From the NCBI GenBank assembly GCA_001657325.1, contig LWRO01000020.1, positions 119,941 through 159,206 on the forward strand: 39,266 nucleotides of DNA, given 5' to 3'. Under the pieces are notes generated by a model. The model was not told the DNA's origin and did not search any database. It saw only the letters and a list, made by a program, of their open reading frames with translations. Every line of letters starts with the position of its first letter. The first letter of the stretch is position 1. Source of the DNA: Geitlerinema sp. BBD 1991-9 (GTDB taxonomy: Bacteria; Cyanobacteriota; Cyanobacteriia; Cyanobacteriales; Geitlerinemataceae). The position numbers were made by a program, and so were the translations under genes. Below are positions 24,518-32,141 of the stretch, piece after piece.

Positions 24518-25129
24518 TCACCCAAAGAAATTACTATAGCGTTCCTCAGCCCAAGGCTCTCCCCGTCTGTGATAGCCGTTGCGCTCCCAAAATCCCAACT
24601 CTTCTGTTTCTAAAAACTCAAATCCCGAAATCCATTTCGCACTTTTCCAGGCGTATAAATGGGGAACAACAACGCGCATAGGGCCACCGTGGTCAGCTGG
24701 GAGCGGTTCGCCAAACAGTTCAAAGGCGAGAAAATTTTCTTCACGAACGAAATCTTCTACCGATAAATTCGTCGTATAACCACCGTAACAGTGCATCAAA
24801 ACATATTGTGCCGTGGGGTCGATCTCTAGCTGCGCGACAAAATCTGTCATTTTAATTCCGCGCCATTTCACATCCAGTTTCGACCAGCGCGTGACACAGT
24901 GAAAATCTGCTGTAAATTCGGTTTGGGGAAGTTTCATCAAGTCTTCCCATGAAAACGTAGCAGGCTTTGCTAACCCCGACACTTCGAGTTTCCAAGTGTT
25001 TCGATCGATTTGTGGGGTTGCACCATAGGTAAGAATGGGAAAACCCTGGGCGAGATATTGACCGGGCGGAACGCGATCGTCGAGGTCAGTATCGGGTTTT
25101 TGAAAAAATTTACCGAACATGGTAGACAT
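24518..25129 (-). CDS. Sulfite oxidase-like molybdopterin-dependent oxidoreductase (YedY/MsrP type)
   Basis: A 203-residue protein. TADFHCVTRWSKLDVKWRGI carries the molybdenum-ligand Cys78, and DHGGPMRVVVPHLYAWKSAKW is the second pterin-binding block. The family includes sulfite oxidases and protein-methionine-sulfoxide reductases. Here no Tat signal is present and the protein is short, so it is a cytoplasmic one-domain version; the substrate is open. Two ATGs are possible (25129, 25120). Either one overlaps the end of the upstream coiled-coil/PLD-like gene (20 or 11 bp), implying translational coupling. Confidence 0.87.
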   Translation of the reverse strand: MSTMFGKFFQKPDTDLDDRVPPGQYLAQGFPILTYGATPQIDRNTWKLEVSGLAKPATFSWEDLMKLPQTEFTADFHCVTRWSKLDVKWRGIKMTDFVAQLEIDPTAQYVLMHCYGGYTTNLSVEDFVREENFLAFELFGEPLPADHGGPMRVVVPHLYAWKSAKWISGFEFLETEELGFWERNGYHRRGEPWAEERYSNFFG

Positions 25130-26477
25130 TGGGTTGGGTTGAAGGTTTCAAAGCTCTCGAAAGGGATGGCCTCGCACTCGACGACAGTGTCTGTCGGCTC
25201 GAACGCCGTTGTAAATGCGGGGCGAGATTAAATCGATCGACCAAATCCGAAACCACGTTCGGATCGGTTGTGTAGAGTCCGACCTCTTCCTCGTCGCCGA
25301 CGCGATAGAGTAAATGACTTCCGCCTAAGAGCGCCCAATCTCGATCGCAGACGATCAGCCGTTCCGCGAGTCCCAAAAGCTTGAGATTCAGACGTTTGTA
25401 GCGCTTTTTCAGTTCGAGCAATTGGGGTAACAAGGCGTAGTGACCGTGTCGATCTCGTTCCCTTTGATAGCGCCATCCACTATCTTTCAACACGATGGGA
25501 CGAGTCGTTCCCCTTGCTTTACCAATATCAGCTCGTCGTCCCCACCCGATGCTGACGAAGATGTTTTGAGCGAGGGCATCTTCGAGTTTTGACAAAAATC
25601 GATCGCTTTCAGCACCAGTGTATTGTAGATAGGGTGTGACGATCGAGACTTGTTCTTTCGCCGTTTCCAAAGCTTGAGACAACCAATCGGAAGCGTCGTC
25701 GGAGATCGTGCGGTAGGTGTAGGGGAGTGCAGCTTCCAAACGTCGATCGATATGAGATAACCAGTGTTGCGCCGTGTGCGTTCGTAACTGTTTGATAGCT
25801 TGGGTGAGCTGTTGCACTTGTGGCGAAATGAGGCTGCTCTGACTTTCTAACGTTTCCACTCGCCCGGACATTCCGTCTAACTGTTGTTGGATGGGGGCAA
25901 CAGCGGCGTTAACGGTTTCTTCGGAAACTCGCACGGCCACGCGATCGAGTTCTGTTTTAAGCGCTTCCACGTCAGTCCGCAATCGATCGAGGGAGGTATT
26001 GGTATGGTGACTGAGGTTGTAAACCCCCTGACGCACGATGGCAAATGCTTCTTTGATTTTTTCTCGATCGTCTTCCGAGGCTGTTTCCATCGCCACCTGA
26101 CGCTGTTGGACTTCGAGGAGGGCTTCACTCAGGCGTGTAACACACCGTTCGAGATCGACGATGCGATCGGCAAAGGGGAGGGCTTGTAGAGAGGTTTGAA
26201 CCGCGTGCAGTTCCGAGCGCAGTTGACTGGTTTGCGCCGTTGTTGCGAGGCTTTGCTGTCGGATTTGCTGGATGCGCCTCGATCGATTGACGATATTCAA
26301 AGAGAGGGCAAAAATTGGCGGAACCAGGGCAAATGCCAGTTGTTTGAACACGATCGCCAGCGCTACTCCGCCTCCCGACGCGACAATTGCTGTGGTTTCG
26401 GCGATTTCCGTCCAATGTCGCTTTTTACGGCCTTCGTTTTCCACTTGTGGAAAGGGTAAGGGGATAGATTTGGCCAT
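25110..26477 (-). CDS. Membrane coiled-coil protein with degenerate PLD-like domain
   Basis: A 455-residue protein. A helical hairpin of two membrane segments (about 27-62) is followed by a long coiled coil (about 70-230, Gln/Glu/Leu-rich) and a C-terminal phospholipase D-like domain (about 255-400). The HKD-like site is at 371-381: AERLIVCDRDW keeps the Asp (378), but His is Ala371 and Lys is Arg373, so phosphodiester chemistry is unlikely. The domain may bind ligand or partner instead. The ATG at 26477 (MAKSIPLPF) was chosen over an upstream start at 26600, which adds a 41-residue stretch without recognisable features. The end overlaps the start of the molybdoenzyme gene. Divergent from the exbB-like gene. 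Confidence 0.72.
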   Translation of the reverse strand: MAKSIPLPFPQVENEGRKKRHWTEIAETTAIVASGGGVALAIVFKQLAFALVPPIFALSLNIVNRSRRIQQIRQQSLATTAQTSQLRSELHAVQTSLQALPFADRIVDLERCVTRLSEALLEVQQRQVAMETASEDDREKIKEAFAIVRQGVYNLSHHTNTSLDRLRTDVEALKTELDRVAVRVSEETVNAAVAPIQQQLDGMSGRVETLESQSSLISPQVQQLTQAIKQLRTHTAQHWLSHIDRRLEAALPYTYRTISDDASDWLSQALETAKEQVSIVTPYLQYTGAESDRFLSKLEDALAQNIFVSIGWGRRADIGKARGTTRPIVLKDSGWRYQRERDRHGHYALLPQLLELKKRYKRLNLKLLGLAERLIVCDRDWALLGGSHLLYRVGDEEEVGLYTTDPNVVSDLVDRFNLAPHLQRRSSRQTLSSSARPSLSRALKPSTQPNVYHVR

Positions 26478-26662
26478 TACGCTGAGAAAGCTCGATTCTC
26501 GTGAATTATAGCAAACGGGGCTTCGACGATCGGGTTCAGTTGGGGTTGTGGGGTCGATCGAGAAGTGGAACGTCTCACTGACGGGTCGTGTTGAGAACAA
26601 ATTTCACTTGCCCCCCACTCAGGCTGAAAACTGGTCAGACACGGACAGCTCGCTCCTTTACA

Positions 26663-26668
26663 TATAAT
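26663..26668 (+). promoter_or_regulatory. Candidate -10 element TATAAT
   Basis: A perfect TATAAT lies 64 bp before the ExbB-like start, in a 254-bp gap between divergent genes. No good -35 hexamer is found at the usual spacing, so this is only a candidate; many cyanobacterial promoters do lack a consensus -35. Confidence 0.35.
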
Positions 26669-26731
26669 GAGCTGACAAGCACGCGGTAAAGCTGCGAGAA
26701 TTGGGACTCGATTTTCTGAAACGGTGGAAAT

Positions 26732-27343
26732 ATGATCGATTCGATCGCGTCGGCGGGGATTGTAGCGGTTCCATTGCTGCTCTTTTCCGTGTTATCCCTC
26801 ACCCTCATCGGCGAACGCTGTTATTTTTGGTTTCGGGTGTGGCGACGACAAGATGCGGTGATTCAAAAAGCATTGCGCTTGCTGCAAACGAACGAAGATG
26901 CGGCCGTTAAGTTATTGCGAAAAAATACCGATCTCCCGATTCCGCGCATTTTTTTAGAAGCCTTAGAACTCGATCGACCGACTCCGGAAGAGTTTCGCCT
27001 CGCCCTTGAAAGTGCTGCCCAAGCCGAACTCCCCGTGCTTCGACGATTTGGAGTCGTCTTCGATTCGATCGTTGCGGTATCTCCGTTGTTGGGATTGCTG
27101 GGAACCGTGTTGGGATTGATGACGTCGTTCGCGTCGTTGAAGCTGGGGGATATCGGACAAAGCGATACGGCGAACGTGACGGGTGGTATTAGCGAGGCGT
27201 TGTCGTCAACGGTTTTGGGGTTGGTGGTGGCGATCGTGACGCTGTTGTTTTCCAATGGGTTTCGCAGTTTTTACCGTCGCCAAGCGGCTTTGATTCGCGA
27301 GTACGGCGGACGACTCGAATTAATTCACCGTCGATCGAGCTAA
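26732..27343 (+). CDS. MotA/TolQ/ExbB-type proton channel protein
   Basis: A 203-residue protein with three membrane helices (about 8-30, 105-130 and 155-180). The signature block SIVAVSPLLGLLGTVLGLMTSF and ISEALSSTVLGLVVAIVTLLFSN is that of ExbB/TolQ. These proteins form the proton-driven motor that energises TonB-dependent uptake or Tol function together with ExbD/TolR. No ExbD/TolR gene follows; the next 950 bp are non-coding. It may use a partner encoded elsewhere. Confidence 0.9.
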   Translation: MIDSIASAGIVAVPLLLFSVLSLTLIGERCYFWFRVWRRQDAVIQKALRLLQTNEDAAVKLLRKNTDLPIPRIFLEALELDRPTPEEFRLALESAAQAELPVLRRFGVVFDSIVAVSPLLGLLGTVLGLMTSFASLKLGDIGQSDTANVTGGISEALSSTVLGLVVAIVTLLFSNGFRSFYRRQAALIREYGGRLELIHRRSS

Positions 27344-27454
27344 ACACTCTGTCAACTTCAGTTTCTCCAAAATCCGTTTTTTGGGGAAGTCTATCTCATT
27401 CAATCTCCCTGGTGTAGTTATGGGCCGACTACCGATTGAGACCCCCAGAGCAAA

Positions 27455-27555
27455 GGGTGCATCTCAATTTCGTAGAATGACCCCTCCACCTTCGGCACCT
27501 CCCCTTAGCCAGGGGAGGAGGGGTGGGGTTGCGATCGCAAAAGTGAGATGCACCC
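27455..27555. mobile_element. MITE, 101 bp, copy 1
   Basis: The ends are perfect 12-bp inverted repeats: GGGTGCATCTCA (27455-27466) and TGAGATGCACCC (27544-27555). They are flanked by a perfect 8-bp direct repeat, AGAGCAAA (27447-27454 and 27556-27563), i.e. a target-site duplication. The interior has a hairpin CCTCCCCT-TAGCC-AGGGGAGG and no coding capacity. Copy 2 at 37658-37759 shares most of the interior. It must have been moved by a transposase supplied elsewhere; the parent IS family is not identified. Confidence 0.9.
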
Positions 27556-27902
27556 AGAGCAAAAGGATCGAGATCGAGATCGATCGAGTTATATTTCTCT
27601 TGCGTTTCAAGAGATCGAAAAAAGTCAAAGCGATCCGAAAAACTGACCTTGTATAGGAAAAAAACCTGATTCCATCTCACTTTTATATATTCACAAACCC
27701 AACAGTTTGTCAAGTTCTTTCAGGGAAATCACCAGAAAAGTACTCAATATTTTTAAATATTTATACTTGTTGCATGACAGAGATGTACCCCTTTCCATAT
27801 CTGTTAAAATAGAGTCCTCTGTAAGATTTTATGAATATTTTGTGGTCTTCTGAGTTTGAGGTTATAAGCTGATTTTATACCCGGCCAAAACCCTTGCTAT
27901 AG

Positions 27903-27922
27903 GGGCGAACGGCCGTTCGCCC
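27903..27922. repeat. Second copy of the GAACGGCCGTTC palindrome
   Basis: A perfect 20-bp palindrome GGGCGAACGGCCGTTCGCCC, identical to the inner part of the palindrome at 10578-10605. Confidence 0.85.
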
Positions 27923-27952
27923 TACCCAAATCTTGGCGTTACGCGGGAATCT

Positions 27953-27977
27953 AATTCGTCTCGACTTCAGACGAATT
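27953..27977. repeat. Hairpin with 9-bp perfect stem
   Basis: AATTCGTCT (27953-27961) pairs with AGACGAATT (27969-27977) across a 7-base loop. It is embedded between GCGTTACGCGG and ACACACCCTACG, words shared with the element at 22215-22278. It could serve as a terminator-like structure but lacks a U-tract (TTTTG only). Confidence 0.6.
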
Positions 27978-28070
27978 TTGTAGCCCGAAGGACACACCCT
28001 ACGCCTCTACAGAGCAACGGTACGATCGAATAAAAAACATTTACCAACTATCAACCACTCCACTGCTCAC

Positions 28071-28306
28071 GATTCACTGCCCACTTTCCCACTGCTCACT
28101 TTCCCACTGCTCACTGCTCACTGCTCACTGCTCACTGCTCACTGCTCACTTTCCCACTGCTCACTGCTCACTGCTCACTGCTCACTTTCCCACTGCTCAC
28201 TGCTCACTTTCCCACTGCTCACTTTCCCACTGCTCACTGCTCACTGCTCACTGCTCACTGCTCACTGCTCACTGCTCACTGCTCACTGCTCACTGCTCAC
28301 TGTAAA
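28071..28306. repeat. Mixed heptamer/octamer tandem array (ACTGCTC and ACTTTCCC)
   Basis: About 30 units alternate irregularly between the 7-mer ACTGCTC and the 8-mer ACTTTCCC, ending in TCACTGTAAAA. On the minus strand the cobQ stop codon TGA (28297-28299) lies inside the last unit. The unit and the closing TCACTGTAAAA are shared with the array at 6635-6690. Units of this size and perfection are prone to slippage. Confidence 0.9.
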
Positions 28307-29763
28307 AGCGGTGCCAGAGTGACGTGTTCGTCGATCAGCTCAGCCAAATCGTCGATTAACGTTTCCCGTTGGTCTCGATAATTCGGAATTCCCGTCGGTA
28401 GCGCCTTGAGACCCCGCTGTTGGCGCAAGCGATTCAACCACGCACGTCGCCAAGGACCGCTATCAAAAATTCCGTGGAGGTACGTTCCCCAAACTGATTC
28501 CAAAGCATCCACGACCCCAAGACTTTCATCGTCAAACAGCGGTTGAAAATTTCCCGGTTCTAGCATCTGCGTGCGTCCGCGATGAACCTCGTACCCAACG
28601 ACGTGTAATCCTGCTTGGGGATGCGTCGATGTTACCGAACGCTGGCGCACGATTTTATTAGTAGTAATCACCGTTTTCATCGGAACGATCGAAAGTCCTT
28701 TATAACGACCTTCAACCCCTTCAACCCCTTCCGGATCGGCGATAACCTGCCCGAGGAGTTGAAATCCACCTGCAATCCCCAACACCGTCCCACCCGCAGC
28801 CAGATAATCTTGGATTTCCTTTGCCATCCCAGTTTCTTCTAACACCAGTAGATCGGCAATGGTCGATCGAGTCCCCGGTAAAATCACCGCATCGGGATAG
28901 CCGATCGATCGTTTTGGCGAAACGTACTTCACCTTCACGCTCGGTTCCACTTCCAACGGATCGAAATCTGAAAAATTCGTCATCCGAGGAAGCCGAATCA
29001 CCGCCACCGTCACTTCACTGTTCGACGTTTCCTTCCGTCGTTTGAGCAAGTTCAGCGTTCCGCGATTCGAGCAAGCAACCTCGCTCCAAGGAATAACCCC
29101 TAAAACCGGAATCCCCGTTCGATCTTCCAACCAATCGATCCCGGGCTGCAACAGCGGTCTCGGTCCGCGCCATTTGTTGACGACAATGCCGCGAATCAGA
29201 GATCGTTCCATCGGTTCGAGCAGTTCCAAAGTCCCCACCACCTGCGCGAGCGCTCCCCCCCGCTCGATATCGACAACCAATAGCGTTGGCGAATTGAGAT
29301 AGCGAGCGACGCGCATATTCGAGAGATCGTAGGGCTTGAGGTGAATCTCTGCTGTACTACCTGCACCTTCACACAAGATGGCATCGAATTCTGCGGTCAG
29401 TTGGTCGAGACACTCGCGCACCACAGCCCAACCCTCTTCCGTCGCCCACTCGCAAAACTCTGCCATTCCTAGCGTTTCCGTCGGCCGCCCTTTGATAATG
29501 GGTTTAACCGCCTTATCGCCTTTCGGCTTGAGTAAAATTGGATTCATTTCCACCGCCGGAGAAATACCTGCTGCCCAAGCTTGCAACGCTTGGGAGTAGC
29601 TCATCTCACCGCCGATTTCCGTTAAATAAGACTTTAAACCGACGCTCGCTCCCTTAAACGGCGTGATACGTACCCCTTGACGTGCCAGCAAGCGACAAAT
29701 TGCGGTCGTCAGTACTGATTTCCCTGCGTGTGACGTCGTCCCCACGACCGTAATCGCTTTCAT
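28297..29763 (-). CDS. cobQ: CobQ-family cobyric acid synthase, glutaminase cysteine replaced by alanine
   Basis: A 488-residue protein of CobQ length and order. The N-terminal synthetase has a P-loop-like GTTSHAGKSVL, then EMNPILLKPKGD, CEGAGSTAEIHL and VVDIERGGALAQVVGTLELL. The C-terminal class-I glutaminase-like domain has DAVILPGTRSTIADL, GYEVHRGRT and GTYLHGIF (His430). Canonical CobQ amidates adenosyl-cobyrinic diamide four times using glutamine. Two departures stand out: the nucleophile motif GICGG reads GIAGG (Ala331, codon GCA), and the usual PFKPQNMALNS-type motif reads PFKGASVGLKS. Either it uses free ammonia, or it is a paralogue with another role. The stop codon is provided by the adjoining repeat array. 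No other cobalamin genes are adjacent. Confidence 0.85.
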   Translation of the reverse strand: MKAITVVGTTSHAGKSVLTTAICRLLARQGVRITPFKGASVGLKSYLTEIGGEMSYSQALQAWAAGISPAVEMNPILLKPKGDKAVKPIIKGRPTETLGMAEFCEWATEEGWAVVRECLDQLTAEFDAILCEGAGSTAEIHLKPYDLSNMRVARYLNSPTLLVVDIERGGALAQVVGTLELLEPMERSLIRGIVVNKWRGPRPLLQPGIDWLEDRTGIPVLGVIPWSEVACSNRGTLNLLKRRKETSNSEVTVAVIRLPRMTNFSDFDPLEVEPSVKVKYVSPKRSIGYPDAVILPGTRSTIADLLVLEETGMAKEIQDYLAAGGTVLGIAGGFQLLGQVIADPEGVEGVEGRYKGLSIVPMKTVITTNKIVRQRSVTSTHPQAGLHVVGYEVHRGRTQMLEPGNFQPLFDDESLGVVDALESVWGTYLHGIFDSGPWRRAWLNRLRQQRGLKALPTGIPNYRDQRETLIDDLAELIDEHVTLAPLLQ

Positions 29764-30372
29764 ATTGGCGGTCTACCCTTCAAGAGTTCGCTTGCGAGAT
29801 CGAAGCGCTTGCATCACGAGTTAGCGTCGGTCTTCGCTCAATATCTTACACGCGATTTTTGGGCGTGTCAGGCAAAAGGGAGTTTTCGAGCTTCAGGAAA
29901 GGTATGGCAGCGAGGAAGCAGGTGGAACGCAATTCCTCCCTTCTGGAGGAACAAGCCTTTATGCTTGCCTACCCTTGAGAGAGGGTCTGTAAACGACAGC
30001 CACAAATCGAGAAAGCAGTCAAGAGCGCTGATTCTCGTTGAGGGACTATTGCATAAGACGAAGGATCGTCACATCAATAAAACCTTCATAGTTTTCCAGT
30101 AATCCACAAATTTCGGTATAATTTTCCAGCCGTTTTGCGCCAGGAAAATGTCTGTTCGATAATCCAACGCTGCGACTCAACCCGAAGTTCGTCTGCCAGC
30201 TTTTGTTGTTCGCAGCTAAATCGCTTTGGCGACGGTTAACCTTGTTGTTGTCCCCAATGTCTCGTTCTCTCTTCTTTTTTTAACTACCATGGGTTGGCTG
30301 TCCGTCTTATATATAATTTTTGTATATATTGAAAAAAACTAGAAATATTGCCTGTCTTAGTGCTTTGCGAAC
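29764..30372. other. Intergenic region with transposase remnant
   Basis: These 609 bp upstream of cobQ (minus) and stf0 (plus) hold a decayed transposase 3' end (30046-30235). The left part (29790-30040) shows no recognisable gene, and the last 100 bp before stf0 are AT-rich and featureless. A plus-strand frame at 29809-30102 overlaps the transposase remnant antisense and is not believed to be a gene. Confidence 0.65.
30046..30235 (-). pseudogene. IS5-like transposase C-terminal remnant
   Basis: Reading the minus strand gives KRFSCEQQKLADELRVESQ then RWIIEQTFSW, the conserved E-region of the DDE domain in IS5-type transposases (compare RWVVERTFAW). A one-base frame change then gives RLENYTEICGLLENYEG and FIDVTILRLMQ-stop, the expected C-terminus. 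There is no 5' part, a stop precedes the fragment, and at least one frameshift is present. GAGGGACTATTGCATAAG next to the stop may be the old terminal repeat. It marks the left side of the AT-rich block. Confidence 0.6.
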
Positions 30373-31482
30373 ATGAAACCTGAAACCTGGTTTAGTCAAA
30401 CCAATCCATACGAGCTTTTTGCAGAACCCCAAATACAAAGTAATCTATTGCAAAAGCTAAAAAACACTGGAAACATTTTATTTGTGGGAGAACGATCGAG
30501 CCTCAACGTTCTAGAACGATATTTAACAACCAGTGTTTACCCTAATAGTTATATTTGGGAAAGCCAGCTAGAGGATTTTTTAGAGTCTTGCAATCTGAGT
30601 TTTGGATATGAAGCTGTTGCGATTGCATCTGTTAAAGACGAACACGCGCTGTTCGATCGAGTCTCCGATCTACTGATATCTAAAGAAATTCAGATTCCCG
30701 TTCTTAAATTATTTTCAGATATATTTGTGAATTCCATGACGGGAAGAGAACTTTTGACGCGATCTGACTGCGAATTTACACCGCCTAAACTGGCCTATGC
30801 GATCGTTTCAACGCCAAGATGTGGAACAACGTTACTCTGCAGCCTATTAGAGTCAACTGGCGTAGCCGGTTATCCCAAAGAACACCTACAACGTCCCAGT
30901 CAGCTTTTGACTCTGCAATGTCGATTAGATTGGGTTCGATATATTCAAATGTTAATGACACACAATACAACACCTAATGGTGTTTTTGGAACTAAGATTA
31001 TCTCTCATTTTTTGCAAGAACATCAAAAATCCGAATATAAAACAGGTTCTCTTTGAAAAAAAATCAAGTTTGTTAGAGTTTCTAGAAAAGATAAGCTCGC
31101 ACAAGCGATCTCTTATTTTTTGGCAAACAAAACAAATATATGGAATATTTTTTCGCAAGACAATATACAAAACTATACCAAACTTTTGTCAAATATAAAT
31201 ATAGAAGAATCGGATATCGATCGGATTCATGAAATGTATTGTTCGTTAATAGAACAAGAAGAGTTTATAGATCGGTTTTGCAAAAAAGAGGATATACAGG
31301 CTTTACAAATTGACTATGAAGATTTAGCTGCAAACATAAAACATTATGCTAATATAGTGGCAGAATATATTGGGCTACCTAACATAAATTCCTTAGACTT
31401 TAGTACAGTCAAAGTCCAAAAACTTGCCTCTCCATTGTCTGACAAAACTTGCAGACTCTATAGAAAAAATACGATAGTGTAG
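30373..31482 (+). pseudogene. Stf0-type sulfotransferase interrupted by one in-frame TGA
   Basis: The frame runs from the ATG at 30373 to 31482 with a single stop, TGA at 31054-31056. The first part (227 residues) has the PAPS-binding YAIVSTPRCGTTLLCSLLESTGVAGYPKEHL, a hallmark of Stf0 (trehalose 2-sulfotransferase-like) enzymes, and GVFGTKI. After the stop the same frame continues with KIKFVRVSRKDKLAQAISYF (3'-phosphate motif region) and LQIDYEDLAANIKHYANIVAEYIGLPN, the expected end of the domain. Both parts are needed for PAPS binding, so the truncated product should be inactive. Ancestrally a full enzyme of about 369 residues. The coiled-coil gene begins 8 bp downstream, so this was the first gene of a plus-strand operon. 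Confidence 0.82.
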
Positions 31483-31490
31483 AAATAGAG

Positions 31491-32081
31491 ATGGAACAAA
31501 ACAACCAAAGTCAGGTTTATAAAATTTGGGACAAACTGAGACAGTTGCGTTCTGACTTCGAGCAGTCTCAAATGGAGTCACAGCAGAGTCAAAGCGAAAT
31601 CGAACAATTAAAACGCGATTTAGAAGAAGCTAGGAAAAATGCTCAAGAGACATCTGTTCAACTCCAACAGACCCAGAAGAAGTTAGAAGAATCTCAAACT
31701 CAACTCCAGCAAAGTCGGGAGAAATCGCAAAAGCGTCTATCGCAGCTACACCAAACTCAGGAAGAGTTAGAACAATATCACTTGCAACTTCAACCGACCC
31801 AGAAGAAGTTAGAAGAATCGCGAACTCAACTCCAGCAAAGTCGGGAGGAAGTACAGAAGCTTAAGTCTCACTTGTCCCAAGCTCAGGAAGAACTGGTACA
31901 ATTATCACTGAAGTTAAAGGAAGTACAAGAAGAGCGAAATTGGTTACAAGCGCAAAATCAAGCCTGGATACAGACGGCACAGGATGCACAAGCTCAGTTA
32001 CAAGAAGATAAGTATTATCTCGAGTCTCAAGTACAAGCCTGGATGCAAGCAGCACAACAATCTCAGGGTCAGTTAAAGTGA
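31491..32081 (+). CDS. Coiled-coil protein with internal 42-residue repeat
   Basis: A 196-residue protein, nearly all predicted helix and rich in Gln, Glu, Lys and Leu in a heptad pattern. Two copies of a block (QTQKKLEESQTQLQQSRE and PTQKKLEESRTQLQQSRE) are 42 residues apart and nearly identical in DNA. No catalytic motif and no signal peptide. It sits between sulfotransferase and glycosyltransferase genes; such coiled coils may scaffold or tether the enzymes, by inference. A GTG overlapping its stop (32078) opens a 36-codon frame that could be the original start of the next gene. Confidence 0.7.
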   Translation: MEQNNQSQVYKIWDKLRQLRSDFEQSQMESQQSQSEIEQLKRDLEEARKNAQETSVQLQQTQKKLEESQTQLQQSREKSQKRLSQLHQTQEELEQYHLQLQPTQKKLEESRTQLQQSREEVQKLKSHLSQAQEELVQLSLKLKEVQEERNWLQAQNQAWIQTAQDAQAQLQEDKYYLESQVQAWMQAAQQSQGQLK

Positions 32082-32141
32082 TTCCAGACACGAACCGTCG
32101 TCAAAGTCATCCAATTATCGAGTCACCAGCATTAAACCAGT

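Larger units (their letters stand above)
27344..28296. other. Long intergenic region rich in repeats
   Basis: These 953 bp between exbB and cobQ (convergent genes) contain a 101-bp MITE (27455-27555), an AT-rich segment without features (27656-27880), a GGGCGAACGGCCGTTCGCCC palindrome (27903-27922), a hairpin (27953-27977) inside a GTTACGCGG/ACACACCCTACG-type element, and a long heptamer/octamer array (28071-28306). No open frame in it looks like a gene. It may be an insertion-tolerant site between two 3' ends. Confidence 0.8.

Noticed and set aside
26478-26600. Longer start for the coiled-coil/PLD-like gene
   Set aside because: The 41 added residues have no hydrophobic or conserved pattern; MAKSIPLPF is a better start.
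27381-27656. Plus-strand frame of 91 codons
   Set aside because: It spans the MITE and intergenic repeats; the translation is a by-product of the element.
28071-28306. CRISPR-like array
   Set aside because: Units are 7-8 bp with no spacers; this is a simple tandem array.
29809-30102. Plus-strand frame of 97 codons
   Set aside because: Its 3' half is antisense to the transposase remnant and it has no recognisable domain.
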